A stretch of DNA of 64,000 nucleotides, taken from Galdieria partita. Taxonomy: Eukaryota > Rhodophyta > Bangiophyceae > Galdieriales > Galdieriaceae. Positions within the stretch are counted from its first letter, which is position 1, and every line of letters begins with the position of its first letter. The translations under genes and the position numbers were made by a program. Positions 41,894 through 55,081 of this stretch are shown one piece after another. Location of the stretch: assembly GCA_025991245.1 (NCBI GenBank), contig BQMJ01000019.1, forward strand, positions 20,001 through 84,000, in the 5' to 3' direction. The notes beneath the pieces are model-generated. The model was given only the letters and a program-made list of their open reading frames with translations. It made no database searches and was not told the DNA's origin.

Positions 41894-42968
41894 TCATACT
41901 ATTCTTTCAAGTTCCTTCGCATACGATATGTTTTGTTCAATTAAAGAAAGCAATTCGTTGCTATTCAAAACATCCAAAGTGTTTTCATGCTCTTCTATGG
42001 TTTTAAATACAAGCTGTTGTTTCTCTATACTCCAACCTCTTTCTTCTATAAACTTTTTAAACTCATCTAGAGAACCTGACGAACAAATGAATAATACATT
42101 ATCTTCTACAAAACAACACAACTAACCAAACGATAACATTTTCATAGCATCATCAGAACTCAAGTATCTGTATGCCGTTTCCAGGCAGTCTGCAATGTCC
42201 TTTCGTACAGTATGAGCAAGTACTTGAGTGAAATATTGAAAATATTTGTTCGGACTGCTCTGAGACAAAGATAGGAGTTTTGCATAGGAACCTTCTGTAA
42301 GACACTGTTCTAAACGAATGGCAAACGTTACATAAGGATCTTCCTTTATACGCTATATTATAGATATTCATTCAGTTATCCATTCCAGTTTAATCATATG
42401 AGAACCAACCTTTTGTAAAAGTTCCAGCTCTGAGTGAAACTCTGCGATCCTATTTTGCGATAACAGTCTCATAAGGTTCAACCCTATCAACAGACTTTCG
42501 TTTGAAGAAGGGGATAGAAAATTCCTAATAAAGGTTAGGAGATGATTCGCTTATCAACAAAAAAAAGTAACACACGAAACGTCAAGATACAAAGGTTTCA
42601 ACTGCATGAAGTGACGCTCGAAACTTTCCATATCCTTGTCCACAATACTTAAGAAACAAGCCACTTCAAAAGTTGATCTTGCCAACAAAAATTCTCTATG
42701 TCAAAAGTCAGAGGATTGAAACAACTAAAAATAACCCTAAACAGACTCTTTGGAAACAGAAGAAAGTTGTGTCTTATATTGTAGACTAGGAAGTTTTGTC
42801 AACAGAACCTGTCTTGCGTGAAATTTTGTTATAAGAGAAACTTGCTTGGTCACATACCTTGACATCATTCAGTTGGTTCCAAGCTTGATTCAAGTTGGGT
42901 TTGGAACGGTTCAGTTCTTTTTCCACTCTGGATAACGCCTCCTGTCCTTGGTTAACTAGATGAGACAT
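41894..42968 (-). CDS. PSMD8: 26S proteasome regulatory subunit Rpn12 (PSMD8)
   Basis: The lid subunit whose addition completes lid assembly and allows docking on the base. Six exons (42968-42858, 42808-42747, 42695-42576, 42524-42410, 42352-42127, 42075-41894) join in phase to 271 residues, the family length. Conserved parts: 'ESLLIGLNLMRLLSQNRIAE', followed by 'FHSELELL', then 'EQCLTEGSYAKLL', 'VRKDIADCLETAYRYL' and the C-terminal 'YAKELERIV', which matches the 'YARQLEMIV' end of animal Rpn12. Donor sites are mixed (GTATGT, GTCTGT, GTGTGT, GTTGGT, GTTAGT), so exon 2 and 3 borders were set by protein similarity. Confidence 0.9.
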
Positions 42969-43231
42969 TTGAGTCCCACACCAACAAGAATAGAATAGAA
43001 TTTGGAAATGAACTGTTGAAGGACCACAACTGCTCTGAGGAAATAAATAGGAGTTTATCATTTTACTGATATAATATACCCAACGAACATTTTTTAAACC
43101 TTGTATTTCTCATATTCATGAAATTCAAGCCTCTGTCATGTATCTTCTAATATCAACTAAATCTCATTTTTATCCATACTGATTATTCCAGTTCCGGCCG
43201 TCATTCTGAGCTTTGTTGGATTTGTCTAAGC

Positions 43232-43601
<370 letters not shown>

Positions 43602-43820
43602 CTCTTCTTTGGTTTTTTACAAAGTTTAGTAAGATATCGTCGTCGTTGATAGAGCAGAAACCATTCCCATGCGTTTTTATAGCCAGTCAGTATAAGATAA
43701 AGATGAATGTTGTCAACTCGGATATTTTTGGAGGACTTTTTGTGAGTTGTCAAACATGAAAGAACTGCTGATCAAAATCTATCAAAGCCCCCTTTTGGGA
43801 CACTTGTGTTGGTTTCCACA

Positions 43821-46800
43821 ATGTTGGAAACTTTAGCAGCAGACCTTTTGAGTCGGTTTCTAGGACAATATATAGAAGGCTTGGAAACCAAAAATGTTAG
43901 TTTGGGTCTTTGGTCAGGAAAACTTTGTCTTCGTTCTTTGTCACTAAGGACAGAGGCCCTGTCGGTTTTCATGGCTTCGTTAGGTCTAGACTTGGGCGCC
44001 TCTGTGAGACGAGGAGAAATTGAAGAATTGGAAATCTCAGTACCTTGGAAAAATATCTGGAATAGTTCCTCTGTTATCTCGTTAAAGGGTCTGCGAGTTG
44101 AAGCTATACCTGCCAGTGCCTCTGTTTCAACACAGGAACAATCTCACAATGCACAACGAAGAAAACGCGCTAGATTGGCAGCGGATGAAGCCCTCAGAGA
44201 AACTAAAAGGCAGGCACTAGTGGAGCTGAGTACTAGTATGAAACAGAACCCTAACAGTAACAACAATCTATCAACTTGGTATCAACGTCTGCTTACTCGA
44301 GTTATCAGCAGGGTTCAAGTGAATATTTCTGATATTGTTGTGAAATATATTTTAGATGAAGGAAACAGCTTTCGTATAGCCAGTTGGTTTTATCTCAAGT
44401 TTATGTCTGTTTTGTCAACGGATAGAAGCTGGGAACAAAACTTGGGTGATCTATCGGACGGTCCTATTCTCTACAAAGTTGTTAATATACAGGACCTTTC
44501 GTTTTATGTTGGAGAAGATGTCTTTAGCGAAACAGCATTATTTGAAGAAGGCAGTGGTGACAATGCGAACTTTGAAACAAATCAAAGGTATAGACTGTTT
44601 GGTCCTTTTTCTTCAACTTTACAAGCGAAATTGCGAAATCCTATCGAAGATGTAAAAGAAGATCAACTCATTCCTAGTGCGGTTCTGTATCTTTGTGTCC
44701 ACAATTTTGAATGCTCGTTGGATAGATTGCAATATGTAAGCATGATAAAGTTATTGGAAGCATTTTCGCAAAAGACAAATAAGCCTGAGAGTCCAAGAGA
44801 AAAATGGAAGTGGATTGTTGAAAAAGTATTTCCTGGTATTAGTAAAAGAATCAAACAAGAAAAAAATTTACAAGTGGAGACGATGAAGTTGAGGAGGTTG
44901 TACATGCTTGAATATTTTGAATTACGTGAAAAATATTTGTTGCAAGTGTATTCTAAAATCAGACAGGATAATAATGCGAAAGATATTATATATCCGAAGC
45001 GCCTTGAAGAGTTGGAAGATTTGTTGGAATTGGATGATATCCTTTTGTATCGTGATATAATTGAAGAAAAGTTAAATTCTAGTACAGTTCCTTACTTTGA
45101 GAAACAAATGGATACAGTGAGTTCGAACAAGGAAGATGCAAGGAATATTGGTTGGTTGCAATGGATGAGTTCCTACTTCAAGAAAGAAGAGCCAAAACAG
45201 TCTGCGACCTCATCGGATAGTCTCAAGACAGCGGAAGAAGGCCCTGTAGACATCTCTGGTTTAGATGAAAGGGCTTCTTTAGAGTATAGTATTTCTGACT
45301 TTACTGTTCGTAATAACGATTGTGATGACTGCAGTTTATTCCGTGCCGATGTAGTTATTGAAAAGGCATCTTTTACAGTCTGTGATAATGGATTAGAAGG
45401 AGAGAAACTTCCGTTTGCAAAAGTGCTGCTTGGAGGCTTGTCGTTTGGTCTTGAGAAACGTGTTTCAGGGACTGTTCGAGTTGACTTGCTATTTAACTAT
45501 TTTTCAGTTGTCGACTGTCGTAAGGAAGAAGGTACTTTGTTGATTAGTCGAAAGTCGAGAGAAGAAGAAAGTAGCAGTTTATCGTCCAAAAATGATATTG
45601 TTGAATATTCGTTGCGTGACCAAGTGGATTTTCTGCTACAAGACCCATTTGCTAGAATAGAAGGAACATCAAAAGGCCTATTTGGTGTGTTTAAAATAGA
45701 AGTGGGTGAACAAGATGATAAGAATGGCATATATGGTAGATTTGGCGGCATGCAAATTTCTATTATTGATCAGAGCTTTCTCAAAACGCTATTTAGTGTT
45801 TTTCAAGTACCCAAAAAGAAAACAGATTTGATTCAAAGCGTTTCGTTACGTGCCAAAAAAGGTTTATCTGAACTTCGGGCATATCTCGAATCCCGTTTAT
45901 ACGAAAGAAAGAAGCGTTTTCAGATGAAGATTTTAGTAGAAGGTCCATCGATTTTTTTGAGTTCTTCAACGAGAAGAGATGGTGTATGGTTCAATTTTGA
46001 AACGTTGAAACTAAAAAATTGTTCACATGCAGCACTTGAATCTAATCAAACGGTTGTGTACAAGTCGATTGAAGATGTTTCTTCTGTCTTTGGTTTCTAT
46101 CAACTTGAGTTGAACGACTTGAATGTCAAATATATGGAAAATATAAGCGAATTCGATACGACTGGTCTTGCTGTGTTAAAGTTAGACCGAATAACTTTAT
46201 ATTTTGTGACTTTGTTGGATGCTGTTACAGCCTCAACTTGCAAGGAACTTCCAGCTTTTGTCAAGGATGTTCAATACAGACCTCTTACTTGCCTTCTTGG
46301 AGAACTTCCTGCTTTGGATTTACATATCCAACCCCAGTTTCTTACATTTTTAACAGATATTATCCACGATGTTTGGTTTATGGATTATAACAACTATGAA
46401 CGAGTAGAGTATTTAGAAGCTTTTCCAACTGCTGAAACAGCTGTTATGTCATCTGTGGAAGTAGGTGAGGAAGCGTTTGTTGATAGAAAAATTGAATACC
46501 TTGCATATTTTACTTCGCAGTTGAAAATACCAAGAATCAATGTTTTGATTGGCAATCGTCAAGGAAACATTGATTTGAAGGCTAGCTGGTTCCAATTGTC
46601 CTTTTCCTTATCATTTCTTTTTGAGAAGAAACAAATTTCCTTTAGCTTCGAAAAGTTTGTATTGAAACAATTATTCTCGAAGCAACAACCACAACATTTA
46701 TTTATTTGTGAAGACCAAGTTCTCTGTGAAAGGAATCCTTGTGCTTTTTACATAGAGGCACAGTTTCACCATCATACCTTTGAAGACAGAATCCATGTTC

Positions 46801-49800
46801 GTGTCGCACCTATCAAAATTATTCTAGAGTCTTCAGTTTATGCAGATATTGGAAAGATGGGATACGATGAGCTGGTTTTAAAGGATAGAGGTCTTGCGAA
46901 CATTGTTGATTGTCAAGATTTCAAAAAGCAGGATGAATCGTATTCTCCGAAAAGAACAGTGTCCGTTGATTTTGTTTTTGAAGAGTTGAGGTTTGAAATG
47001 GAACGGAATCGTTTGCCCTTTGCTATATTTTCTATCTTGAAACTTAGTGGTAATTTAAGCCATGTAGATCAGGTTGGTTTTGAAGGACAAGGAATCTTTA
47101 GTAATATTACTCTTTGTAACATGTCAACGGAATTGGAAGTTTGCAGGAAAGTATTGAATATTCCACATTCCGATTGTGGTGGTCAGTGGAAGTTGGGTTC
47201 GTTGGTAACTGCGATGAATTCAGAAAGCAGTCAGAAATTCATAGACATTCCAGAGCTGCAAATTACCACGGAGCAGTTTTACTTGATATTTCTTTCCTCA
47301 TTCTGGACTGAGCTCAAAGCTCAAGTGACAAATACCATAGCAAATTTATTTCCTTTTAATGATTCAGAACCATCAAAAGTCAGTAGAGAATATCCAAAAT
47401 ATGCTCCTTTTTTGTTATGGATGACTTGTAATATTTTTGAGCTTGATATTCCTCGTAGCTCATCTTGTAAGGATGCTGTGAAGTTGATAGCCAAGAATTT
47501 TCACTTGAAAAACAAGTTGCAAGTAGCCGTCAATTACAATATAGGGTTTTCAATAACCACAGATTCTGTTGATGGTATGCTTTATCAAATGACACTTGAG
47601 TCGAACATGCCATCAAACAAGGAAGCTTTTTGTAAACCGTTTCTCTTGGACGCTGTTTTGGAATTTGATATTGATACTGCCTCATGTTATGACTTGGCTT
47701 CGTTAGATATGACGGAACCTCCTCCTGATGTATTTATCCGACTGAAATCTACACGAGACACCATATTTCATGTATCTGAAGTTCAATATACTACGTTGTG
47801 TCATATTCTGTATGGAAATTTATCTGAGGATATTGAGAAAGGAAATATTGCCAATCTTATTTGCCGTCGCAAGTCAGAAGACTCGTTATTATCTTCAAGT
47901 CCTGAAAACATGTTACCTGGTGAATGGTTATTGCCTCGACGTTCTCCTAGTAAGATACCCGTAGGATATAGAGCTATATTGGAGTTCCCACAGTTGAGTT
48001 TATCTTTGTTTTCTGGTGGATCTGACAATCAGGCCCATTACCCGATAGCAAATATAGATTTCCATGGGATGAGTTTCTTTATAGATTATTATGATGACGG
48101 TCGTTTGAGTGTTGAAACTTCTGCTATTTATGGCACCATGAGGGATACAAGACCTCGTTCTTCTCAACGCACAACATTAGTTGTTCCTAATAAGGATCCT
48201 CAACAGTAAGCTTATTTTTGTTATTGGTTTGTTCAATGTTTTGATCACAATGATTCAAGGGACAATCAACCTCTTCTTGTCATGAAATATTATGGATGGC
48301 CGGAAGCGGCTTCAGTATATTCATTTTCTTTCTCTTCTCTAAAATTTTTTGTGGTTGCAGATTTTATTCGTACAGTATATCGACTTTCAGTTCCATTCTC
48401 AGATGCTTGCTATGATCCTTGGTTACTTGAACCAGAGTCTTGGGAAGAATCAACGAGAGTTTTTAATCAACCTTACTATGGTAAACAAATTACAGTGGTC
48501 TTTTCGAATTGTCAATTTTATTTTCCTGCCGATTTATCCCGATCAGATAGTCATGCATTGGTTCTTGGAGGAGATCTCGTTTCAAAGTATGACATTTCAT
48601 CAGAAGACTCTGGGGTCTATCGTTTTATAGGAAAGAACATGCATGTGTTGTTGGGTTTAGTTTCCGAGCCAAACCTTTTAAAGGCACTGTATCCATTTGA
48701 ACTCACTATTGACTACAGTTTTGGTTCAGATTTGAGAGTGCTTCGAGTCAATGTGGACTCCATATTATGTCGCCTTGGTATTCATGACGCTCCCATTGTG
48801 TTTTCAGTTATCTGGAGACTTTTTGTAGCTGATGCCGAACAGATGTCTACGAACCAAGATGACAGTAGTGTTTCACATGGTGAACTTGTTGAGAAAGATA
48901 ATTATTTACGGGATTCTGAAGCATCCAAAGTTCCTATTGATTTTCAATGTAATGTTCAAGGGATACGACTAGTTGCATTGGAAGAGACGAGAAATTCTTG
49001 CATTCCTGTATTAGAAGCTCGTGTGGATAGATTACGAGGGACTTTTCGAGACTTTTTATGTGGTCAGATACAGTTGGAAGTTGCCGTTTTTCTGTTTCAT
49101 GAGAAGAAGGGTTGGTGGGAACCCGTTTTAGAACGTTGGCCTTGTCATATCCATTTTTCCATTGGCTCTAAAAATACGTTGGTGTTTGAGTTGCTCTCAG
49201 AACATCGCTTAAACATCAATAGCACTCAAGTAGCAGTCGAAGGTGTATTGAAAGCAGTGGATAACTTTCGTCACTTGATTCAACACATTCAGCAAGCAGA
49301 CCTTTACTGTAAGAACAACGAGTACACGATTTCCACCGACAGACCAAGTGTTGCAGCCTTTGTTGTACATAATGCACTGGGTGTACCTATCTCGTTGACT
49401 TTTCCTTATGACTCGAGTCGTTACGTATGTTGGGAAGGAGAAGAAAAGGAAGTTGATATCCGAACAGATGAGTTGATAAGAGCCTTAACTGCCGTTTCTT
49501 CACAAGATACCGGTAAGTTGCATTCTATATTGCTACGACAGACTTTTACTATAGGTTTTGTTGTTTAGATGTGAATCAAATAGAGTTTATCAATAGTTGC
49601 ACTGTTCAAGTTCCAGGTTATGAAGTTGTGACTCTTTCAGCCTCTGAATATGGTGTTCATCTTGTCCCATTACATTTCATGGATAGCACCAACGTTGTAC
49701 ATTCTTCTTCCAACGTAGAAGTTGAAGGTGACAACCAGTCATGTATTATGAAGGACTCCATTGCAGTATGGGATGTTTCTATGAAAGATGGTTGTCCCTA

Positions 49801-52800
49801 CTGCACTTTGCGTTCGAGATATCGACTATTGAATAAGACTTCTATCAAGATTGAAGTTACTTATAGTCGTAATTTACAGGTGTACAGTATTTTACCTGGA
49901 GATGCTTGGTCACCTCCTTTGGGGTTTGAGTATGAGCCTATTTACTTGAGACCTTGCATCAATGGTGGTATTCATTTTGATCGTGAAGAGTTTGCCAATG
50001 AAAGCGAGAAGCGACTTTTTTCTTGGAGTAGTGCATTGGAGTCTTTCCATGAGTTTTGGAGAAAGGCAACTCTAATTACACGAGAGGAAAGGAAGATGTC
50101 CAGGAAGTGGGACCTGGAGAACTACTCTGCTGAAGAGTTTATGCGTCATATGGAGAAATTTATTTCATTGGTCTGTTGTGTTTCAGATTTAGAGGATTCT
50201 GCTGTTTCAAGCAGTTGTTTGGATGAATTCTATTTCCTGTTATTTCCGCGAGTGGATGAGAAACGTCCATTTGGATGGGAAAACGGTTGGTTGGACTTGG
50301 AAATACATCCTCCAATGACAATTCAGAATGGATTACCACGAGAAGTAGCATTTAGGCTAAGAAAACCCAAAGGTCGTGTCTCAAGAATTTTTCGTTCTTT
50401 TGAAGAAGAATCTTTTAGAGTTTTGGAGGGAATTCTGGAACCCTTACAAACTGCTGAAGTATTTTCGCTTTCTCATGAAATTTGGGAAAATACTTTGAGT
50501 TTAAGATATGATAATTTATCTAGGCCATGTAGAGGGAAACCAAACTATGAAGGTTTCATGAAAAGAGCAGATATTCCTGATTGGGGTCAAAGTGTTGCTT
50601 TGCAACCCAATAACCGAGTGGAGTTGTTTTCATTTTCAGGAAATGAATCTCTCTTGCCTAGAGGTCTTAATCTTCGTAGCCAGAAAGTGTTCGCACGTCT
50701 TGAGTTGACAGATGATGATAGGCGAGTGGGTCATCATTTCAGAATAGTGGCAGAATATTGGATGAGAAACAAATCGAGTTCTGCTATCAATGTTAGAGTA
50801 GTCAGTAATGATGCTGTATCATTCTTTTCCTTGGCTCCTTGCCCCCCTGGGGAACCTGTAGATCCTTTTGTTGTTTTTGATGGCAACGAAGTAGCATTTG
50901 CTGTTGCAGGTCATGACAACTACATACCCTTAATGGAACCTTTGGCCAATTTGGATAAGCCGTTGGAACTGAGTTTACAAGAAGGCAATTACGTTTTGGA
51001 TGTGAGACCCGGAAAGGGTAGTTTTGGACAGTCTCTAGTAGCAACTATTAGGGATGGTTTACGTATTGAGAACAGTACAAAATTTCTTTTCCAATGGTGC
51101 CAATCGCATTCCATTAAGACCAGTAAGAAAGAAAATACAATGACCATAATGGGAGTTGATGAGGACCTTGTACATGATATACCTCCTGGCAAAGTTGTTG
51201 CAGTACATTGGGACTTCAATGATAAGGAAAGGTTGCTTTGTCTGCGACGAACAGAAGACAGATTCTCACGAGAGTGGCAGTGGAGTAGACCTTTGAGTCC
51301 CGAATATCATGGAGATGTGTTTTTAAAGATGTATTCACCCAAACGTCATGAACAATATATTCCAGTGGTCAGAATACAAGCTCCAGTTGGAGGGTCGAGG
51401 AGAATTGTTATTTTAGAGGAGGACAGAAGATATCCTCCGTATCAGATAGTGAATCTATGCCGTACTCGTGCTATTGCATTTCATCAAGTTGGTACAAGTC
51501 AAGATTTTCCACCCTGGCTGGTTCGACCTGGACGAACCTCAAGATATGCATGGGATGACCCTTGTGGCATGGAATGTAAGAAGAAACTGTTGACTGTAGA
51601 AGTAGTTGAGACGTTTTCTGAGAATCGTTCAGTTTCCGATTTGAATGGATCGGAGATGACTGCAATGAGATATCCTGAATTTAATATTAGCATTGATATT
51701 GTTTCAAGAAAGTTCAACAAGCAAATTTTGCCAAAAGGTCCTGCACTTTTATATGCTGTAACTGTGAATGGACCCACCAAGGTTGTAACCTTTGTTGATG
51801 ATGGTTCAATTGACATGGATGATCCGCTAGCAGTACTTTCCAAAATTACTTCTGCTGCCACCAAGTTTATATCGACTCCAAGCACTGGTGATGCGCTTTG
51901 CTCATTGGGAGAAGAATTGAGTACAAACACTCAACAGAATGTTCACATTTCATCGGATCCAATTTCTGTTTCAAGAAGGAAAGACGAGAATGTTGCCAGA
52001 GCATGGCACTTCAGTATTGCTCTCACTGCTGTTGGGATATCCTTTATTGATTCTACTCCTACAGAACTTGCTTATTTGACTTTTGCAGATGTACATTTTG
52101 ATTATCAGAAAACTGCAGATTATCAAATTTATGACCTGAGTATAGGAGACTTGCAACTTGACAATCAACTTCCCAATGCACCTTGGCCAGTAATTGCCTG
52201 GCCTTCAGAACGTAGATCATCCTCAGAAGTATCAGATAATAGTGCTTCTGTACCGGATAGCACGAATAACAACAAACCTGTATTTCAGGTAACTATTGAA
52301 AAGTCACCCAAGTCCTTCCCTGGAATACAAGCACTTACAGGAGTGTATTTTGCTTTGCAGAGACTTAATATTTCCTTGGATGAATACTTCTTACGACGCT
52401 GTTGGCCATTTTTACAAGTGCTCCTCCGTCTGGACTCCAGTTCACAGGAGGAGTGTTTACAAGGTGAAGATGAGGAAGATCGGGAGGATCGGGACCAGAA
52501 TATGGATTCAAACAGTTTTGTTTTTCGTCAACGTCTTTACATAGAATGGTTACTTTTCGGACCAGTACAACTTATTGTCTCTTTTTCGTCTGCACCATCC
52601 ACGACGACTCGTTATGGAGCTTATCGAAGGCTCATTCGAGTTTTGCGTGCCACAGTTGGAAATGTGGAGGGGGCAGAGTTTCGTTTCAATGCTTTAGAGT
52701 TGCATCATGTGTTTGATACAGAGAGTCACTTGAGAGAACTCATTGGAGAATATTACGTTACTCAGGTATTGGGTCAAAGGTTAAAGCTCATTTCTTCGAA

Positions 52801-54919
52801 TAGCTTGCTAGGAAACCCTGCTGCATTATTTGATTCTATTGCACTCGGTGCAAAAGACTTTTTCGTTGAACCATCTAAAGCGTCTGGTGGCCGAGATTTT
52901 ATTGTCAGGTTAGATCGTGGCTCAAGGTCTTTGGTAACCCACACTGTAGGAGGTTTGCTCAACTCTATCAATCAGATTCCACGTTCGCTTTCAGTTGGTT
53001 TAGCAACAGCCGTTGGAAATAGGGAATATTTGGCAGAGAGGGAAATGAAGAGGTCTCGTCAACCAACTTCTGCTGTGGATGGTTTTGTTCAAGGTGCTAA
53101 ATATTTCGGAGAAGGTATCTCTAAAGGTGTATCTGGTGTCTTTCGAGATCCTTATCAAGGTCTTAAGCGCGAAGGAGCTAGTGGTTTCTTTAAAGGTTTG
53201 AGCAAAGGTCTTGTTGGAGGATTAGTACATCCAATGACTGGTGTACTTGATTTTATTGCCGAACCAGCTGCAGGTTTGCGAAATATGACTGTCGGTGGTT
53301 TACAACAAGGAGCTTTACCTATGAGACCACCACGTTCTATTGGTACAGTAAAGCAGTTGCAGAGTTATGATGTACATGCAGCCACTGGAAAGGCAATTTT
53401 ACAAGCTGTCAATCGAAATAGTGATGGAGACCATGAAGAGCTATTCTATTGGATTGAATTGGATAATCTTTTCCAGTACACTCCCGGTAAAGCTGTTACT
53501 GACGAAAAATCCCCAGAATGGCAACTTGCTGCCATTGTGACTCTTTTTACAAGATCAGGTCGTCGCGGAAAGGCACTTGCGAAGGACCTTTTGACAGTCA
53601 AGGTTCAGGAAGCCTTGAACCAAGGTCGTAATTTAGTGCCAATATCAGTTGGCAATTTCAGAGGAAGGGCAGCATTACTGACTTCTAGAAGATTCATGAT
53701 AACAACTTTTGATGGAAAGGTTCTATGGCAGCGCAAGTTGAGACATATAGTTGATGCAAGAATGGCAAAGTCTGTCCGAGGTACTCCGGCTTTGGCACTC
53801 TGTGTGCTTTCAGCCAGGACTGAGCAAGGGTTTTTATGGGAAAGGATTGATTGTCCTTCTTCAAATGCAGTTGAAAGTCTCCGCAAAATTATTCTAAAGA
53901 ATATTCGGTTCGTAAATGCAGCAAGCTCGCCCTCACGCTATGCTTCGTCACGAGACTCATCGTCAGTTTACAAAGGTTCAGAGAGCGATGAAGAAGGAAG
54001 TATATCGGGTAGAAGAAGCGATTTTGGAGAAAGTTTTCAAGATACTGAACAAGACACTAGTAGTCACGATATGTTGGGTGATATTTTTCAGCAAGTTCCA
54101 TTTTTAGATGAAAGTGCTTCAAACGAAACGACTCCTGTCAGTGTTCGTACACATGGAGACTCTATGTCTGCTGGATATTGTGATCCCCAACAAGACCAAG
54201 CCAAAAGGCAAACTCCTGGACGTTTATACCCACAATCTTCTTCTTTCAATTCCTTTTATGATGCGATTCAGAAAGAAATTGATAGATGCACCTCATTTCC
54301 ATCAAGTAGAAACCAGAGTTGTAAACGAAGTCTTCGTTTGGTGATAGCAAATGCGCTTGAGGGTCCTCTTAACTTGGTAGATGCTAACCTTATTAATGGT
54401 ATTTGGTGTCAAGAACCAACTTCGAATATTCCTTCTCATAGTGCTCGAATGTGCGAAGTGGAATGTAGCAAAGGTTTTATGAAAGGAATCGAAGGCTCGC
54501 TTGTCTTTTCATTTCAAACTCCGTCAATGGAAACTCCATGTTGGCTTACCGTTCAATTTTTGCATACGTTTTTAACTTCTAGCAAGTTGACTGTGAAGGT
54601 TCCTGTTGGAATCAAGTATCGTGTTATGGAAGGGTCATCTGAACATAGTACTTGTGTCGTTACTTTTGCTCACGATTACTTTGACCCAAAGAAAGTTCCC
54701 CATAATTCGGTATTCATTCCTCTGGAAGAAAGAAGTAAGTCTAGTGGAAGTTCCTACTCAATGAGTAGAAGTGATTCGAACGTTGTAGTCTCTGATGAAG
54801 CTGTTGTACAGCTTGCAAGTATGGGCTTCGATCCAGAGAAGTCCTATCAAGCTCTTCAGTTGACTAGTAACAATATCTCCGATGCTGTTCAGACTCTTCT
54901 TGAATGGAACAGTTCATGA
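43821..54919 (+). CDS. VPS13: VPS13-family bridge lipid-transfer protein with C-terminal UBA domain
   Basis: A giant peripheral membrane protein that moves phospholipids in bulk at organelle contact sites. Three exons only (43821-48205, 48260-49512, 49569-54919) join in phase to 3662 residues. The N-terminal chorein domain starts 'MLETLAADLLSRFLGQYIEG' and contains 'LSLGLWSGKLCLRSLSL'-like sequence. Long repeating beta-groove segments follow. The VAB/SHR-BD region lies around residues 2300-2650 and includes 'PPYQIVNLCRTRAIAFHQ'. The conserved ATG2_C/VPS13_C stretch has 'GLVGGLVHPMTGVLDFIAEP', and a PH-like domain includes 'LLTSRRFMITTFDGKVLW'. The last 40 residues form a UBA domain ('VVQLASMGFDPEKSYQALQL'), an unusual position. 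The start at 43821 is the first true ATG of the frame. Confidence 0.95.
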
Positions 54920-55081
54920 ATGCTGTGAGTGAAATGATATTTTCTTGTACTAATAAAACGAAAAATTGTCTATTTTGTGTATTGTTATTTTCTGTTGAAC
55001 AATGACAAAATATCTTATGGAAATATTGCTTTGACTTTTTCTTAGGGGTGGAGTCGAACATTCTCTCTTTGCCTATGTGAA

